From Gluconobacter cerevisiae (lineage in GTDB: Bacteria > Pseudomonadota > Alphaproteobacteria > Acetobacterales > Acetobacteraceae): DNA of 64,000 bases. The notes below the pieces were generated by a model. The model had not been told where the DNA came from. It ran no database searches and saw only the letters and a list, made by a program, of their open reading frames with translations. A program made the position numbers and the translations under genes. Location of the stretch: positions 1 through 64,000 of the forward strand of contig NZ_JABCQO010000004.1 in assembly GCF_015244675.1 (NCBI RefSeq), read 5' to 3'. Shown here piece after piece: positions 54,304 to 62,831 of this stretch (the first letter of the stretch is position 1; each line of letters starts with the position of its first letter).

Positions 54304-54981
54304 ATGTCGCTGATCCAGTCCTTCAAGCTTGTCCTGTCGCCGCCGCACCGCGCCGCGACTCCCTTCCTCCTCGCAGGTTCGCTCGTCGGACTGATCGGAC
54401 GGGCCACGCCTTGGCGCGCCACGCGCCTGCTGGGCAATGCGGGCATCGCCTTCACGGCGTTCTGCCTGTACTTCTTCCGCGATCCCAAGCGCACCCCGCC
54501 GCCACGCGCCGATCTGGTGCTGGCCTCCGCCGATGGCCGCGTCACATCCGTCGCCCTCGTCACGCCGCCGCCCGCGCTGGAAATGGGACACACGCCGGTC
54601 TGGCGCGTCTCGACGTTCCTCTCTGTGCTGAACGTCCATATCAACCGGATGCCCGCAGCCGGTGAAGTGACGAAGATCGCCTATCACGCAGGCAAATTCC
54701 TCAATGCCAGCCTCGACAAGGCTTCCGAACACAACGAACGCAACGAACTGTGCCTGACGTTGCCGGATGGCCGCAATATCGGCGTCGTCCAGATCGCCGG
54801 TCTGATCGCACGCCGCATCCTGTGCTTCGTTGAAGAAGGCGACCGCATGGAAGCAGGCGAGCGCTTCGGCCTGATCCGCTTCGGCTCCCGCACCGACGTC
54901 TATCTGCCGCCAGGTGTCGAACCTCTGGTTGTGGAGGGGCAGACCATGGTTGGTGGCGAAACTGTCCTGGCGACGCTCTGA
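54304..54981 (+). CDS. psd: Phosphatidylserine decarboxylase, type A
   Basis: A 225-residue pro-enzyme giving phosphatidylethanolamine. The processing site is RFGSRTD near residue 190, where the Gly-Ser pair is cleaved to form the pyruvoyl group. The remaining segments [28 protein letters not shown] and [14 protein letters not shown] match the short (about 220-residue) PSD-A class. The start is ATG 54304. A -35/-10-like pair TTGACC (54268-54273) and TAAGAG (54290-54295) would give a nearly leaderless mRNA. pssA follows after 14 bp. Confidence 0.92.
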   Translation: MSLIQSFKLVLSPPHRAATPFLLAGSLVGLIGRATPWRATRLLGNAGIAFTAFCLYFFRDPKRTPPPRADLVLASADGRVTSVALVTPPPALEMGHTPVWRVSTFLSVLNVHINRMPAAGEVTKIAYHAGKFLNASLDKASEHNERNELCLTLPDGRNIGVVQIAGLIARRILCFVEEGDRMEAGERFGLIRFGSRTDVYLPPGVEPLVVEGQTMVGGETVLATL

Positions 54982-54995
54982 GCCAGACGCCATAC

Positions 54996-55913
54996 ATGAC
55001 CACGCCTCCGACGGTTGAACCCACCCGCGAACCCGCCCAATCTGTTGGCGCCTCTGTGAACGCCTCTGGACGAAAGCGCCGCATCCGACGCAGACTCCGC
55101 CGCATGGGCCGCAACCCCCGCACCCGTGTGCGCGGGCCGTCGTTCAACCGCCTCATCCCCAACATCATGACAATGCTCGGCCTCTGCGCTGGGCTCAGCG
55201 GCATGCGGTTTGCGCTCGAACACCAGTTTGAACCCGCTGCCGTAGCGCTCCTGATCGCAGCCTGCATTGACGGACTGGACGGACGCATCGCGCGCCTCCT
55301 CAAGGGCGCCACCCGCTTCGGCGCGGAATTCGACAGTCTGTCAGACTTCGTCTGCTTCGGCGTCGCACCGTCCTTCGTGCTGCTGATGTGGTCGCTCGAA
55401 CATGCCGGACGCTATTCTTTCGTCCCGTGCATCCTGTTCACGGTCTGCATGGCGCTGCGTCTGGCCCGCTTCAACGCCAGCCTCGATGACGACGACAAGC
55501 CGGACTATTCCTACAGCTTCTTCACAGGCGTTCCGGCTCCTGCCGGAGCCGGACTGGTCCTGTTCCCGGTCTTCCTCGGCCTTGAAGCCGACCGCCTGCA
55601 TGCTGAAGGTCTGGCCGCATTCGCCCGCCTGCCCCTCGTCTCGGCCGTCTGTCTGATCGTCACAGGGCTGTTGCTGGTCTCGACGCTTCCGGTCTGGTCC
55701 TTCAAGAACTTCAAGGTTCCGGCCCGCTACGTCCTGCCCCTGATGCTCGGAACCGGCCTGTATGCGGCCCTTCTGGTCGCAGACCCCTGGGGCGCCCTCG
55801 CCGGTGCGGGACTGCTCTATATCGCGATCCTGCCCTTCTCCCGCCGCTCCTACCATCGCCTGAAACTGGCGGCGGAAGAGATGTCGGAAACGGTAGAAGA
55901 AGAACCTGCCTGA
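54996..55913 (+). CDS. pssA: CDP-diacylglycerol--serine O-phosphatidyltransferase
   Basis: A 305-residue integral membrane enzyme providing phosphatidylserine to Psd. The CDP-alcohol phosphotransferase motif DGLDGRIARLLKGATRFG with AEFDSLSDF (about residues 91-117) matches D-G-x2-D-G-x2-A-R-x8-G-x3-D-x3-D. About eight helices follow. The N-terminal 45 residues are Arg-rich (KRRIRRRLRRMGRNPRTRVR), a longer basic lead than in most PssA and possibly membrane-surface binding. It forms a two-gene unit with psd; a terminator follows. Confidence 0.93.
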   Translation: MTTPPTVEPTREPAQSVGASVNASGRKRRIRRRLRRMGRNPRTRVRGPSFNRLIPNIMTMLGLCAGLSGMRFALEHQFEPAAVALLIAACIDGLDGRIARLLKGATRFGAEFDSLSDFVCFGVAPSFVLLMWSLEHAGRYSFVPCILFTVCMALRLARFNASLDDDDKPDYSYSFFTGVPAPAGAGLVLFPVFLGLEADRLHAEGLAAFARLPLVSAVCLIVTGLLLVSTLPVWSFKNFKVPARYVLPLMLGTGLYAALLVADPWGALAGAGLLYIAILPFSRRSYHRLKLAAEEMSETVEEEPA

Positions 55914-55931
55914 ATACAGAAAACGCCAACA

Positions 55932-55965
55932 AAAAAGGCCGCCCGGTTCTCCGGGCGGCCTTTTT
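55932..55965. terminator. Bidirectional terminator after pssA
   Basis: AAAAAGGCCGCCCGG (55932-55946) and CCGGGCGGCCTTTTT (55951-55965) form a perfect 15-bp stem, loop TTCT, between convergent pssA and the ROK kinase gene. Confidence 0.9.
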
Positions 55966-55987
55966 CATATCCAGCAAACGGCTGGTT

Positions 55988-56923
55988 TTATTCCGTCACG
56001 TCCCACAGCCATGCCGCACCACGCACGCCAGAGCTGTCACCATGCTTATTCTTCACGATCGGCGTCGTGCAGACCGGCGTGATGACATGCTTGGCCAGAA
56101 GCGGCGGCACGCGCTCATAGAGCGTGTGAAGGTTGGAGACGCCGCCACCGAGAACGATCACATCCGGATCGAGGAAGTTGATGACCATGGCGCAGGCCCG
56201 CGCGAAACGCTCGGTGTAACGGCCGAGTGCTGCAATCGCAGCCTGATCGCCATTGGCCGCAGCCTCTTCGATTCCGGCCGTATTGCGATGCCCCGGTCCT
56301 TTCCAGTCCGCGGCAAGTGCCGGGCCCGAAAGATAGCGCTCCATGCAGCCCTTATTTCCACAGAAGCACTCGCGCGGCGGCGCATCTTCTTCCGTCGGCC
56401 AGGGCAGAGGCAGATGCCCCCATTCACCAGCAATATGATGACGCCCCTCAAGAACGCGGCCATTATTGACGATGCCCGCGCCCATGCCCGTCCCGATAAT
56501 GACACCGAAAACGGTCAGCATGCCCTTGGCCGCACCATCGGCAGCTTCAGACAGCGCAAAGCAGTTGGCGTCGTTCTCCGTCCGGACCGGACGGGCCAGC
56601 GCGGCTTCCAGATCGTGCCCGAAAGGCTGGTTGTTCAGCCAGGTTGCATTGGCATTCTTGATCAGCCCGCTCTCTGGCGAGATTGATCCCGGAATCCCGA
56701 TACCCAGCGTGGAGGTATGCTGCCCTGCCGAAACGCGATGGCTCGGCACCGCACCCAGACGATGATCCACATCCGCCACCAGATCCCGGATCGCCAGAAC
56801 GGCCTCGTTATAAATACCGGGATTGGCAATTCGTTCACGCAGGACGAGATCGCCCGAACGATTCAGAACTGCGATTTCGATCTTCGTGCCACCAAGATCA
56901 ATTCCAAGGCGATAATCAGCCAT
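55988..56923 (-). CDS. ROK-family sugar kinase, probably fructokinase
   Basis: A 311-residue ROK kinase: ATP-binding GIDLGGTKIEIAVL (about residues 7-20), catalytic ENDANCFALSEA (about 116-127), VFGVIIGTGMGAGIV, and the zinc motif HHIAGEWGHLPL with CFCGNKGCMERYLSG (about 172-206). The CxCGxxGCxE pattern is typical of ROK sugar kinases such as Mak fructokinase or NagK. Acetic acid bacteria need fructose phosphorylation for the pentose phosphate and Entner-Doudoroff routes, which favours fructokinase; the substrate is not proved by sequence. Confidence 0.85.
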   Translation of the reverse strand: MADYRLGIDLGGTKIEIAVLNRSGDLVLRERIANPGIYNEAVLAIRDLVADVDHRLGAVPSHRVSAGQHTSTLGIGIPGSISPESGLIKNANATWLNNQPFGHDLEAALARPVRTENDANCFALSEAADGAAKGMLTVFGVIIGTGMGAGIVNNGRVLEGRHHIAGEWGHLPLPWPTEEDAPPRECFCGNKGCMERYLSGPALAADWKGPGHRNTAGIEEAAANGDQAAIAALGRYTERFARACAMVINFLDPDVIVLGGGVSNLHTLYERVPPLLAKHVITPVCTTPIVKNKHGDSSGVRGAAWLWDVTE

Positions 56924-57089
56924 CTCAAGCCCTGTGCTCTGTGCGGCGACCTGAACGACAGGTGGCCGGACCTCATGGGAAAACGCATCCAGTGCGTCCG
57001 TCTGCTTTAACGCGAAACCGTGTCACGACAAGCCGTCCGAAGACAAAACTTCGTTGTTTCAGGCAATTTCCAGTTTCAGAATATCGCGA

Positions 57090-57575
57090 TCAGACCCGCG
57101 CCAGCTCCTGAAGGGCCTGGAGGATCTCCTGCGGCGCGGGTGGACAGCCCGGAATCGCACGCCGCACCGGCGTCAGGGCCTGCAACCCACCCAGCGTCGC
57201 ATAACTGGCCGGAAACGGCCCTCCGTCGACCGCACAGACCCCGACCGCAATCAGACTCCGGCCCGGCGGCATCGCCCGCCAGACCCGGTCTACCATCTCG
57301 GCACAGACCCGCGTCACCGCACCGGTCAGCAGCAGCCAGTCCGCATCCGCCGGATCGTTCACACAGACAAACCCCGCCTGCTCCAGAGCGAAAGCACTGC
57401 CTTTCAGGGACTCGATCTCCATGAAGCAGCCCTCGCATCCGCCCGTCTCCAGCACATAAAGCCCGATGGGACGCTCACGACGCGGACGCAATTCCTCCGA
57501 GGACGGACACCAGCGCCGCGCATCCATGAACGCATAAAGCAGGCTCAGAGGCCCTGTCCGTTGCAACCCCTTCAC
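57090..57575 (-). CDS. HyfI/NuoB-like small subunit of a hydrogenase-related complex
   Basis: A 161-residue protein of the NuoB / group 4 hydrogenase small-subunit family. The four Cys for a [4Fe-4S] cluster are visible: ETGGCEGCFMEIE (about residues 45-57; two Cys), AVGVCAVDGG (about 113) and PGCPPAPQEIL (about 143). A cluster next to a quinone or active site therefore can form. The start is GTG 57575, overlapping the large-subunit stop by GTGA. It is the last gene of the six-gene minus-strand cluster. The C-terminus is short, without extra ferredoxin domains. Confidence 0.85.
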   Translation of the reverse strand: MKGLQRTGPLSLLYAFMDARRWCPSSEELRPRRERPIGLYVLETGGCEGCFMEIESLKGSAFALEQAGFVCVNDPADADWLLLTGAVTRVCAEMVDRVWRAMPPGRSLIAVGVCAVDGGPFPASYATLGGLQALTPVRRAIPGCPPAPQEILQALQELARV

Positions 57576-59011
57576 AACGCAATCCCCGCCGGAGACAGGC
57601 CGATCGACCCCAGAGCCGCAGGCACACGCTCCACGGGACAGTCCCGCAGCATCGCCCCCAGAACCGGCAGAACCGACACACCCGAATCACGGACATGCAT
57701 GCTTTCGATCCGTCCGTTTTTCAGCCGCACCCAGTACCACACGTCTCCGCGCGCCCCCTCGGCCACGCCAATGCCCTCATCCGTGCGGTCCGGCGCGGGT
57801 TCGTCATCATCCAGACCGATGCTCCCCAAAATCCGTTCCATCAGCTTCAGCGAATCCCTGATTTCCGCAAGCCGCAGCCCGTCACGCGCCCGGGCATCGC
57901 CACGGCTCGATCCCGTCGCCCGCAGCGCCTCCAGCCGCATTCCGGATTCCCGCCGCCGCATGTCCATGCTGCGACCGCTCGCCCGCCCCGCCACGCCCCC
58001 AACAGCGAAACGCTCCGCCAGTCGTACATCCAGAACCGCAAAACCGTTCAGACGGGACGCAAAGACCCGATGAAGCTCCTCCAGCGCCGCAAGACGTGGC
58101 TGCATCGTCGCATGAACCGCCTGCGCCAGCGGGACGATTTCCAGCCCCTCGCGAAAGCCGCCACAGTTCACCGTGTCCATCAGACGGCGCGACACACCCT
58201 GCTCCGCACAGGCCTGCGCAATCGCTTCGCGTGCATGATCGCAGTGCGTCGCCAGAAGCTCCGCATCCACACCTCGGGCCGTCCGCGCCATATCAAACAG
58301 ATGGAGCGATATCCGCTCGATCTCCAGAAGGATCATCCACACATCCCGAATTCCCGGCCCCGGAACCTGCCCGCGCGCCTGCGCCACAGCACGCGCAAAT
58401 GCCAGAGGATGCGCCACGAAACCGCCCGCCGTCATCCGTGCTACGAGGAACATGGCCTCCTCCGGCGTCTTCCCCAAAAGACGCGACACCACACCCCGAT
58501 GCGCCCCGCCCGCACAGACATCCACAGTGCGGACTTTCCCTTTCAGAACCTCGAAAGACAGGTCCAGAGGACCACTCAGCCCCGTCTGCTCCGGACGCAG
58601 AAAGCGGCTCCCCCCGAGCGGACGCAGCCCCCCCGAAGCCGGTCCCGGACGGGACGACAATGGCCATGTGGACGTCCAGCCGCCTTCATCCAGCGCAGGC
58701 GTGCCATTCTCGCGCGCTTCCATCGCCTCCACGCCATACAGATCATACGACACGCGCTCGCCCCATTCCGCCCCGGCAAACCGCGACGACGGCGCCAGAT
58801 ACCGACGCTCTTCCACAACCGTACTCGCCAGAAGCGGGCGATCCCCCTCCAGCAACAGGACATAGGCGCGCGCATCATCAGCCCAACACGAGATCAGCGG
58901 CAGCGTCGCGCCCGGAACACAGAGCATATCGCTCCACTGCATAGGATCGAGATGATAATGCGACAGCGCCACACGCTCGCCACTGCGGATGATCCGCCCC
59001 ATACTTCTCAT
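57572..59011 (-). CDS. HyfG/HycE-like large subunit lacking Ni-binding cysteines
   Basis: A 479-residue fusion of a NuoC-like part (about residues 1-130; SRFAGAEWGERVSYDLYGVE) and a NuoD/HycE-like part. The matching segment AGGAHRGVVSRLLGKTPEEA keeps the His-Arg-Gly of the family. Where NiFe hydrogenases have RxCGxC, this protein reads ARMTAGGFVAH, and the C-terminal DPCxxC is replaced by GSIGLSPAGIAL. All four Ni ligands are thus missing, so H2 chemistry is excluded. The start at 59011 overlaps the upstream gene by ATGA. It resembles Ehr-type complexes. Confidence 0.82.
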   Translation of the reverse strand: MRSMGRIIRSGERVALSHYHLDPMQWSDMLCVPGATLPLISCWADDARAYVLLLEGDRPLLASTVVEERRYLAPSSRFAGAEWGERVSYDLYGVEAMEARENGTPALDEGGWTSTWPLSSRPGPASGGLRPLGGSRFLRPEQTGLSGPLDLSFEVLKGKVRTVDVCAGGAHRGVVSRLLGKTPEEAMFLVARMTAGGFVAHPLAFARAVAQARGQVPGPGIRDVWMILLEIERISLHLFDMARTARGVDAELLATHCDHAREAIAQACAEQGVSRRLMDTVNCGGFREGLEIVPLAQAVHATMQPRLAALEELHRVFASRLNGFAVLDVRLAERFAVGGVAGRASGRSMDMRRRESGMRLEALRATGSSRGDARARDGLRLAEIRDSLKLMERILGSIGLDDDEPAPDRTDEGIGVAEGARGDVWYWVRLKNGRIESMHVRDSGVSVLPVLGAMLRDCPVERVPAALGSIGLSPAGIAL

Positions 59012-60096
59012 GGTCGCCACCCCGTCGCCGGATGCCATGCAAGAAACAGCGGGCCACACAAACCGCCCAGCAGAAGAACGGCCTGCGTCACAGCGACGAT
59101 ACCCCGCTCTCCCCTTCCGAAGGCTGGCAGCAGCGTCATAGGGCGTACGGACCACAAAGCAGGCAGCAGACACAGCACCAGCAGAACGAGTTGTGCGGCA
59201 TCAAGCGACCGCCCAATCCCGACCAGCGCGCAGAACACCGGCCATGGTGCGGCTCCTGCCCCGATGACCTCCGCTCCCTCAGCCTCGTGCAGATCCAGAA
59301 CGGCCAGTCCCAACGCCCCCAGAAGCAACAGAACGATCGCCGGACCTTCACCGGTCGCGGCCGCAACAGCACCCAGCGCCGACAGCATCGGCAAGGAGAT
59401 TGTCCGTCCCGTCGAACGTGACAACACCAGCATGAGGAGTGTTCCAAAACCCGCAATCAGCATCAGCAGATGGACCAGCGGATACGCACTCAGGCGGAAC
59501 ATCAGCATCAGCGCTGCAAACCGCAGGCCCGTATCCAGAAGCGCCGCCTCCGGCGCAGGTGCTGGTGATGGTCCCAGACCCGCCACCATGCACAGCCCGA
59601 CCGTAAGCAGAACTGCCCCCAGCGATGACTGCTGCATCGGCAGAAGCGATGCGCCCAGAAGCCCCAGAACAACACCTCCAAGCCGACTGCGTGCGATGTC
59701 CCACACAATCGCAGCCTGACGGGGGCCACGCCCCTCGCGCCACGCCAGAAGCACCGTTCCCGCGCCACACAGGATCGTCACTGCAAAGGCCGAATGGACG
59801 TTCAGCGCCAGCAGCGCACACCCCGTCACCAGAAACGGCAAAATCCGCCCCGTCCGGTCCCGGGCCTGCGGCAGCAGCAACGGAATGGCCGTCACGATGC
59901 AGGAACACGCCGCAGCCAGCGCATCCGTCCCCGGCATCAGCCACACAGCCAGCGGAGTGATGACAAGCCCGGCCACGGCAAACGTCCGGCTACTGGCGGA
60001 CTGCCGGTTTTCAGGCGTCAGGAACAGCAGAAATGCTGCCAGAAGCGGCCAGACAGTAACGGCAAACAGCGTACCGACGGGTGCGAGCGGATGCAT
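59008..60096 (-). CDS. Short HyfF/NuoN-like membrane subunit
   Basis: A 362-residue polytopic protein with about ten predicted helices, positioned as the HyfF subunit. The usual antiporter-like motif with a lysine-bearing helix after LPDAH is not present; the corresponding area reads LGPSPAPAPEAALLDTGLRF, with Arg rather than Lys. It is much shorter than Escherichia coli HyfF (over 500 residues). The start is ATG 60096, sharing a base with the upstream stop (TGATG). Family assignment rests on position and hydrophobic pattern as much as on motifs. Confidence 0.65.
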   Translation of the reverse strand: MHPLAPVGTLFAVTVWPLLAAFLLFLTPENRQSASSRTFAVAGLVITPLAVWLMPGTDALAAACSCIVTAIPLLLPQARDRTGRILPFLVTGCALLALNVHSAFAVTILCGAGTVLLAWREGRGPRQAAIVWDIARSRLGGVVLGLLGASLLPMQQSSLGAVLLTVGLCMVAGLGPSPAPAPEAALLDTGLRFAALMLMFRLSAYPLVHLLMLIAGFGTLLMLVLSRSTGRTISLPMLSALGAVAAATGEGPAIVLLLLGALGLAVLDLHEAEGAEVIGAGAAPWPVFCALVGIGRSLDAAQLVLLVLCLLPALWSVRPMTLLPAFGRGERGIVAVTQAVLLLGGLCGPLFLAWHPATGWRP

Positions 60097-60617
60097 CAGA
60101 CGTCCTCCACCCGTCGCCACGCCAGACGGGGCAGCAGCGTGACGCCAAGTGCCGCCAGAACGCCCCACAGGCTCAGAGCCGCGACAAAAAGCGGCCATGA
60201 ATTCAGAACACACGCCACAACAACCAGCCCGTCCGCCGCCCGGATCAGCCCAGTAAACTGAACCAGCGGCGTTCCCCACGCCGCACCACATAACCCGGCC
60301 AAAACCGCCCCCGCGCCCAGAACCGGCGCAAGTCCCAGACCAGCCCCCGACAAACCAAGTGCCAGAAGCAGAACAAGCGTACCCACAACCGGCAGAACAG
60401 CCGCCTTGTCCGGCGCTTCCGGCGCAAACCGTCGCAGCCAGATCCATGCCAGAACGTTCAGCCCGATCAGCGCCACGGACGTCAGCAGCGCCATCAACCC
60501 CGAACAAACCGTCGCCCCGGCAAAAGCGCAAACGGCCCCATAAAGCGGCAACCCCCGCCCATCTTTCCCCAACCCTGCAAGGGCCAGCAGCAGAAGCAGT
60601 CCGAACCCTACAATCAT
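60096..60617 (-). CDS. HyfE-like membrane subunit
   Basis: A 173-residue protein with about five to six helices, starting at ATG 60617, where it overlaps the upstream stop by ATGA. It begins IVGFGLLLLLALAGLGKDGR and has conserved-looking polar spots FAPEAPD and GLIRAADGLVVVACVLNSWP, the latter like the NuoK-type helix of HyfE. In Escherichia coli HyfE (about 216 residues) the N-terminal half resembles NuoK. Assignment is by position and topology. Confidence 0.68.
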   Translation of the reverse strand: MIVGFGLLLLLALAGLGKDGRGLPLYGAVCAFAGATVCSGLMALLTSVALIGLNVLAWIWLRRFAPEAPDKAAVLPVVGTLVLLLALGLSGAGLGLAPVLGAGAVLAGLCGAAWGTPLVQFTGLIRAADGLVVVACVLNSWPLFVAALSLWGVLAALGVTLLPRLAWRRVEDV

Positions 60618-61483
60618 GTGCCAAACCTCCCCGCCAGAGCCAGAAGAAGCGCCACACCCGCAAACAGCGCCGTCAGCCGCGCGCTCCGTTCCTGCGCCAT
60701 CAGTCTCAGCCCGACCGCCACGCCCACAGCCAGCGCCAGCCGTGCGACAAGCGCAACCAACCCGAGCCACCAGCCCTGAACGCCTCCCTGCGCGAGCCCC
60801 ACACTCACCGGCCATGCCAGATCAGCCAGCAGCAGCAGCCAGCCACAATTCAGCACATCCGCAATACTGCGCGCCGCCTCACGCTCCTGCCGGTCCCGCA
60901 CCCCGGACAACATACCCGTCACATCCTCGGAACGAAGCGGCGGACATGCAATTCCCAGAGCCAGCGCACAGGCCGCAAGCGCACCTTCCAGACCCGGCTC
61001 AGGCTCGATATGCAACATCGCACACAAGCCCCCAAGGCCATCCGTCCCCGGAGCGGCCAGCGCAATCAGTGCTTCCGTCAAACACAACAGCAGAATCGCC
61101 GGCACCAGACGCAAAGCCTCTCCTGACAGAGCGCACAGCCCCAGAAATCCACGTCCCATCAACAGCATCAGGCCCATGACGAGCGGGTCCGCCTGCGAGG
61201 ACAACACCGACCCCGTCGTCACCGCAGGCAGACACACAAGCGTCAGCACACCCACCGTCAACGCAAGCGCAGGACGCCCTGGAAGCGGTTTTTGAAACAG
61301 GTTTTTCCAGAAACGACCCGCACCAAAAAGACGAAACCGCACTGCCCCCCCCGCGCGGCCCGCCAGCCAGAACGGCAGACTGTCCAAACACCATCCCAGC
61401 ACAGGTGCCAGAACCAACAGCAGCCCCAGTTGGAACAGCGCTTCCAGCACAGACAACGCAATCAGCCCCGCGTCATGCGCCAT
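60614..61483 (-). CDS. HyfC/NuoH-like membrane subunit
   Basis: A 289-residue polytopic protein. The segment LGWCLDSLPFWLAGRAGGAV with RFRLFGAGRFWKNLFQKPLP (about residues 29-70) parallels the NuoH/HyfC stretch in which an Arg-rich loop follows helix 1 and leads to a K-x2-KE-like motif. Glu in LSGEALRLVPAILLLCLTEA and LHIEPEPGLEGALAACALAL may correspond to charged residues of the quinone/proton channel. The start ATG 61483 overlaps the hyfB-like stop (TAATG). It is near HyfC length (about 315). Confidence 0.75.
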   Translation of the reverse strand: MAHDAGLIALSVLEALFQLGLLLVLAPVLGWCLDSLPFWLAGRAGGAVRFRLFGAGRFWKNLFQKPLPGRPALALTVGVLTLVCLPAVTTGSVLSSQADPLVMGLMLLMGRGFLGLCALSGEALRLVPAILLLCLTEALIALAAPGTDGLGGLCAMLHIEPEPGLEGALAACALALGIACPPLRSEDVTGMLSGVRDRQEREAARSIADVLNCGWLLLLADLAWPVSVGLAQGGVQGWWLGLVALVARLALAVGVAVGLRLMAQERSARLTALFAGVALLLALAGRFGT

Positions 61484-62724
61484 TACGTCATCACTCCCAG
61501 CACCGCGAGAACGAGGCCGAGAAGAACAAGCCAGAGCCCCACGGCCCCATGACGCAGGTCGGGCAGAACTGGTGCTTTCATCCCCTTCAGCCCCCTCAAG
61601 CGAACTCGCCCCGACACGACAAAACGGCGCAGGCTCCAGCCCAGAGACGGCGCCTCTTCAAACAGGGCATCGCCTGATGCCAGCAGTGTCATCAATGCCG
61701 GAGCCAGCGTGGAGGCTGCGTGAACGATCCCCCCCATAATGCGCCAGGGACGCACGAGAACAATCCAGATCAGGGCTCCAACCATCACAAAGGCCATCAG
61801 CCGGAAATGGGAGCCATCGCCTGCACCTATACTCCAGACGGGCCAGACCCATTCCCCTCCCACACCATGCAGCGCAGGGCTTGTCAGCCCGAACACCAGC
61901 ACGGGCAGCAGCAGACTCCCAGCACCCACCAGCAATACGGAAACGCCGGATATGGCAGCCTGTCCTCCAGACATCTGCCGCCCAACAACAAGCAGATCGG
62001 ACAGCGCCAGAACGCCCAGAAGCAACGCCACAATCACGCCGAGCACGCTCCAGCCCTCGACACCCGCCGCCATACCCAAGGCCGCATGAATCCCAAGCCA
62101 CAACACAACCAGTCCGGGCAAAGGCGGAAACGGCAGCCGCAATACGGTCAGTGCCGGAAACCGAGGCTCCAGTGATGCCATCAAAACCAGCGTTGCGAGA
62201 TCAAGAAGCGCGGCTTCCAGCGCAATCCGGGCACAGACCGCAAGCCCCTCATTCTGCGCGGCCACCACGAGAACCATCAACAGAACGGGACGCAAAAGCC
62301 CCAGATTTCCCGGCCGATGCGCTCCCAGAACGGACCATCCGATCAACCCGAGCACACACACGCCCAGACCCGCAACCAGCTCCACCGATACCGCCCCCGG
62401 AGCATGCCACACCAGCGACACGCCCAGAATGCTCATAACGGCGGACCAGCCCCCGTCTCTGCGACGCACGAGCGCAGGCCAGAACAGAACAGGCAGCAGC
62501 CCCAGCAGAACAGGCGTCTGGGCGGGAAACAGAACGCTCAGCAGCAGAACCGGAACGCTCCACACCGCCGGACAGCCATCCCGCTCCTGCGCCGCAATCA
62601 CACCCAGCGCCACAGCCAGCACGGCAGGCGAAAGCGCCAGTACCGCAGCCAGAGCCGCCAGACACACGACTACGGCCTTCCCGAGCCGCCCCGGCTGGAT
62701 CGCCAGCACACAGGCGGGCACCAC
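61483..62724 (-). CDS. Truncated HyfB/NuoL-like antiporter subunit
   Basis: A 413-residue hydrophobic protein with about 11-12 helices at the head of the cluster. The family average is over 600 residues. The GTG at 62724 is only a formal start: the frame is open and protein-like upstream to 62799 (TDPVSLCLAVLVV preceding), with no ATG, GTG or TTG, and no ribosome binding site. The LPDAH-Lys antiporter signature is not visible. It may use a CTG start, or its N-terminus may have been lost. The aldo/keto reductase gene ends about 108 bp upstream. Confidence 0.65.
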   Translation of the reverse strand: MVPACVLAIQPGRLGKAVVVCLAALAAVLALSPAVLAVALGVIAAQERDGCPAVWSVPVLLLSVLFPAQTPVLLGLLPVLFWPALVRRRDGGWSAVMSILGVSLVWHAPGAVSVELVAGLGVCVLGLIGWSVLGAHRPGNLGLLRPVLLMVLVVAAQNEGLAVCARIALEAALLDLATLVLMASLEPRFPALTVLRLPFPPLPGLVVLWLGIHAALGMAAGVEGWSVLGVIVALLLGVLALSDLLVVGRQMSGGQAAISGVSVLLVGAGSLLLPVLVFGLTSPALHGVGGEWVWPVWSIGAGDGSHFRLMAFVMVGALIWIVLVRPWRIMGGIVHAASTLAPALMTLLASGDALFEEAPSLGWSLRRFVVSGRVRLRGLKGMKAPVLPDLRHGAVGLWLVLLGLVLAVLGVMT

Positions 62725-62831
62725 CAGAACCGCAAGGCAGAGGGAAACCGGATCAGTATGGAACAGGGACGTGAAAATATGCAGGGCGCGGTCCGCAGGT
62801 TAGGAAAAACGGACCGCAACCATCACGACCG

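Noticed and set aside
57090-62724. A functional NiFe hydrogenase or formate hydrogenlyase
   Set aside because: All four Ni-binding cysteines are missing from the large subunit, and no maturation, formate dehydrogenase or ferredoxin-like genes accompany it.
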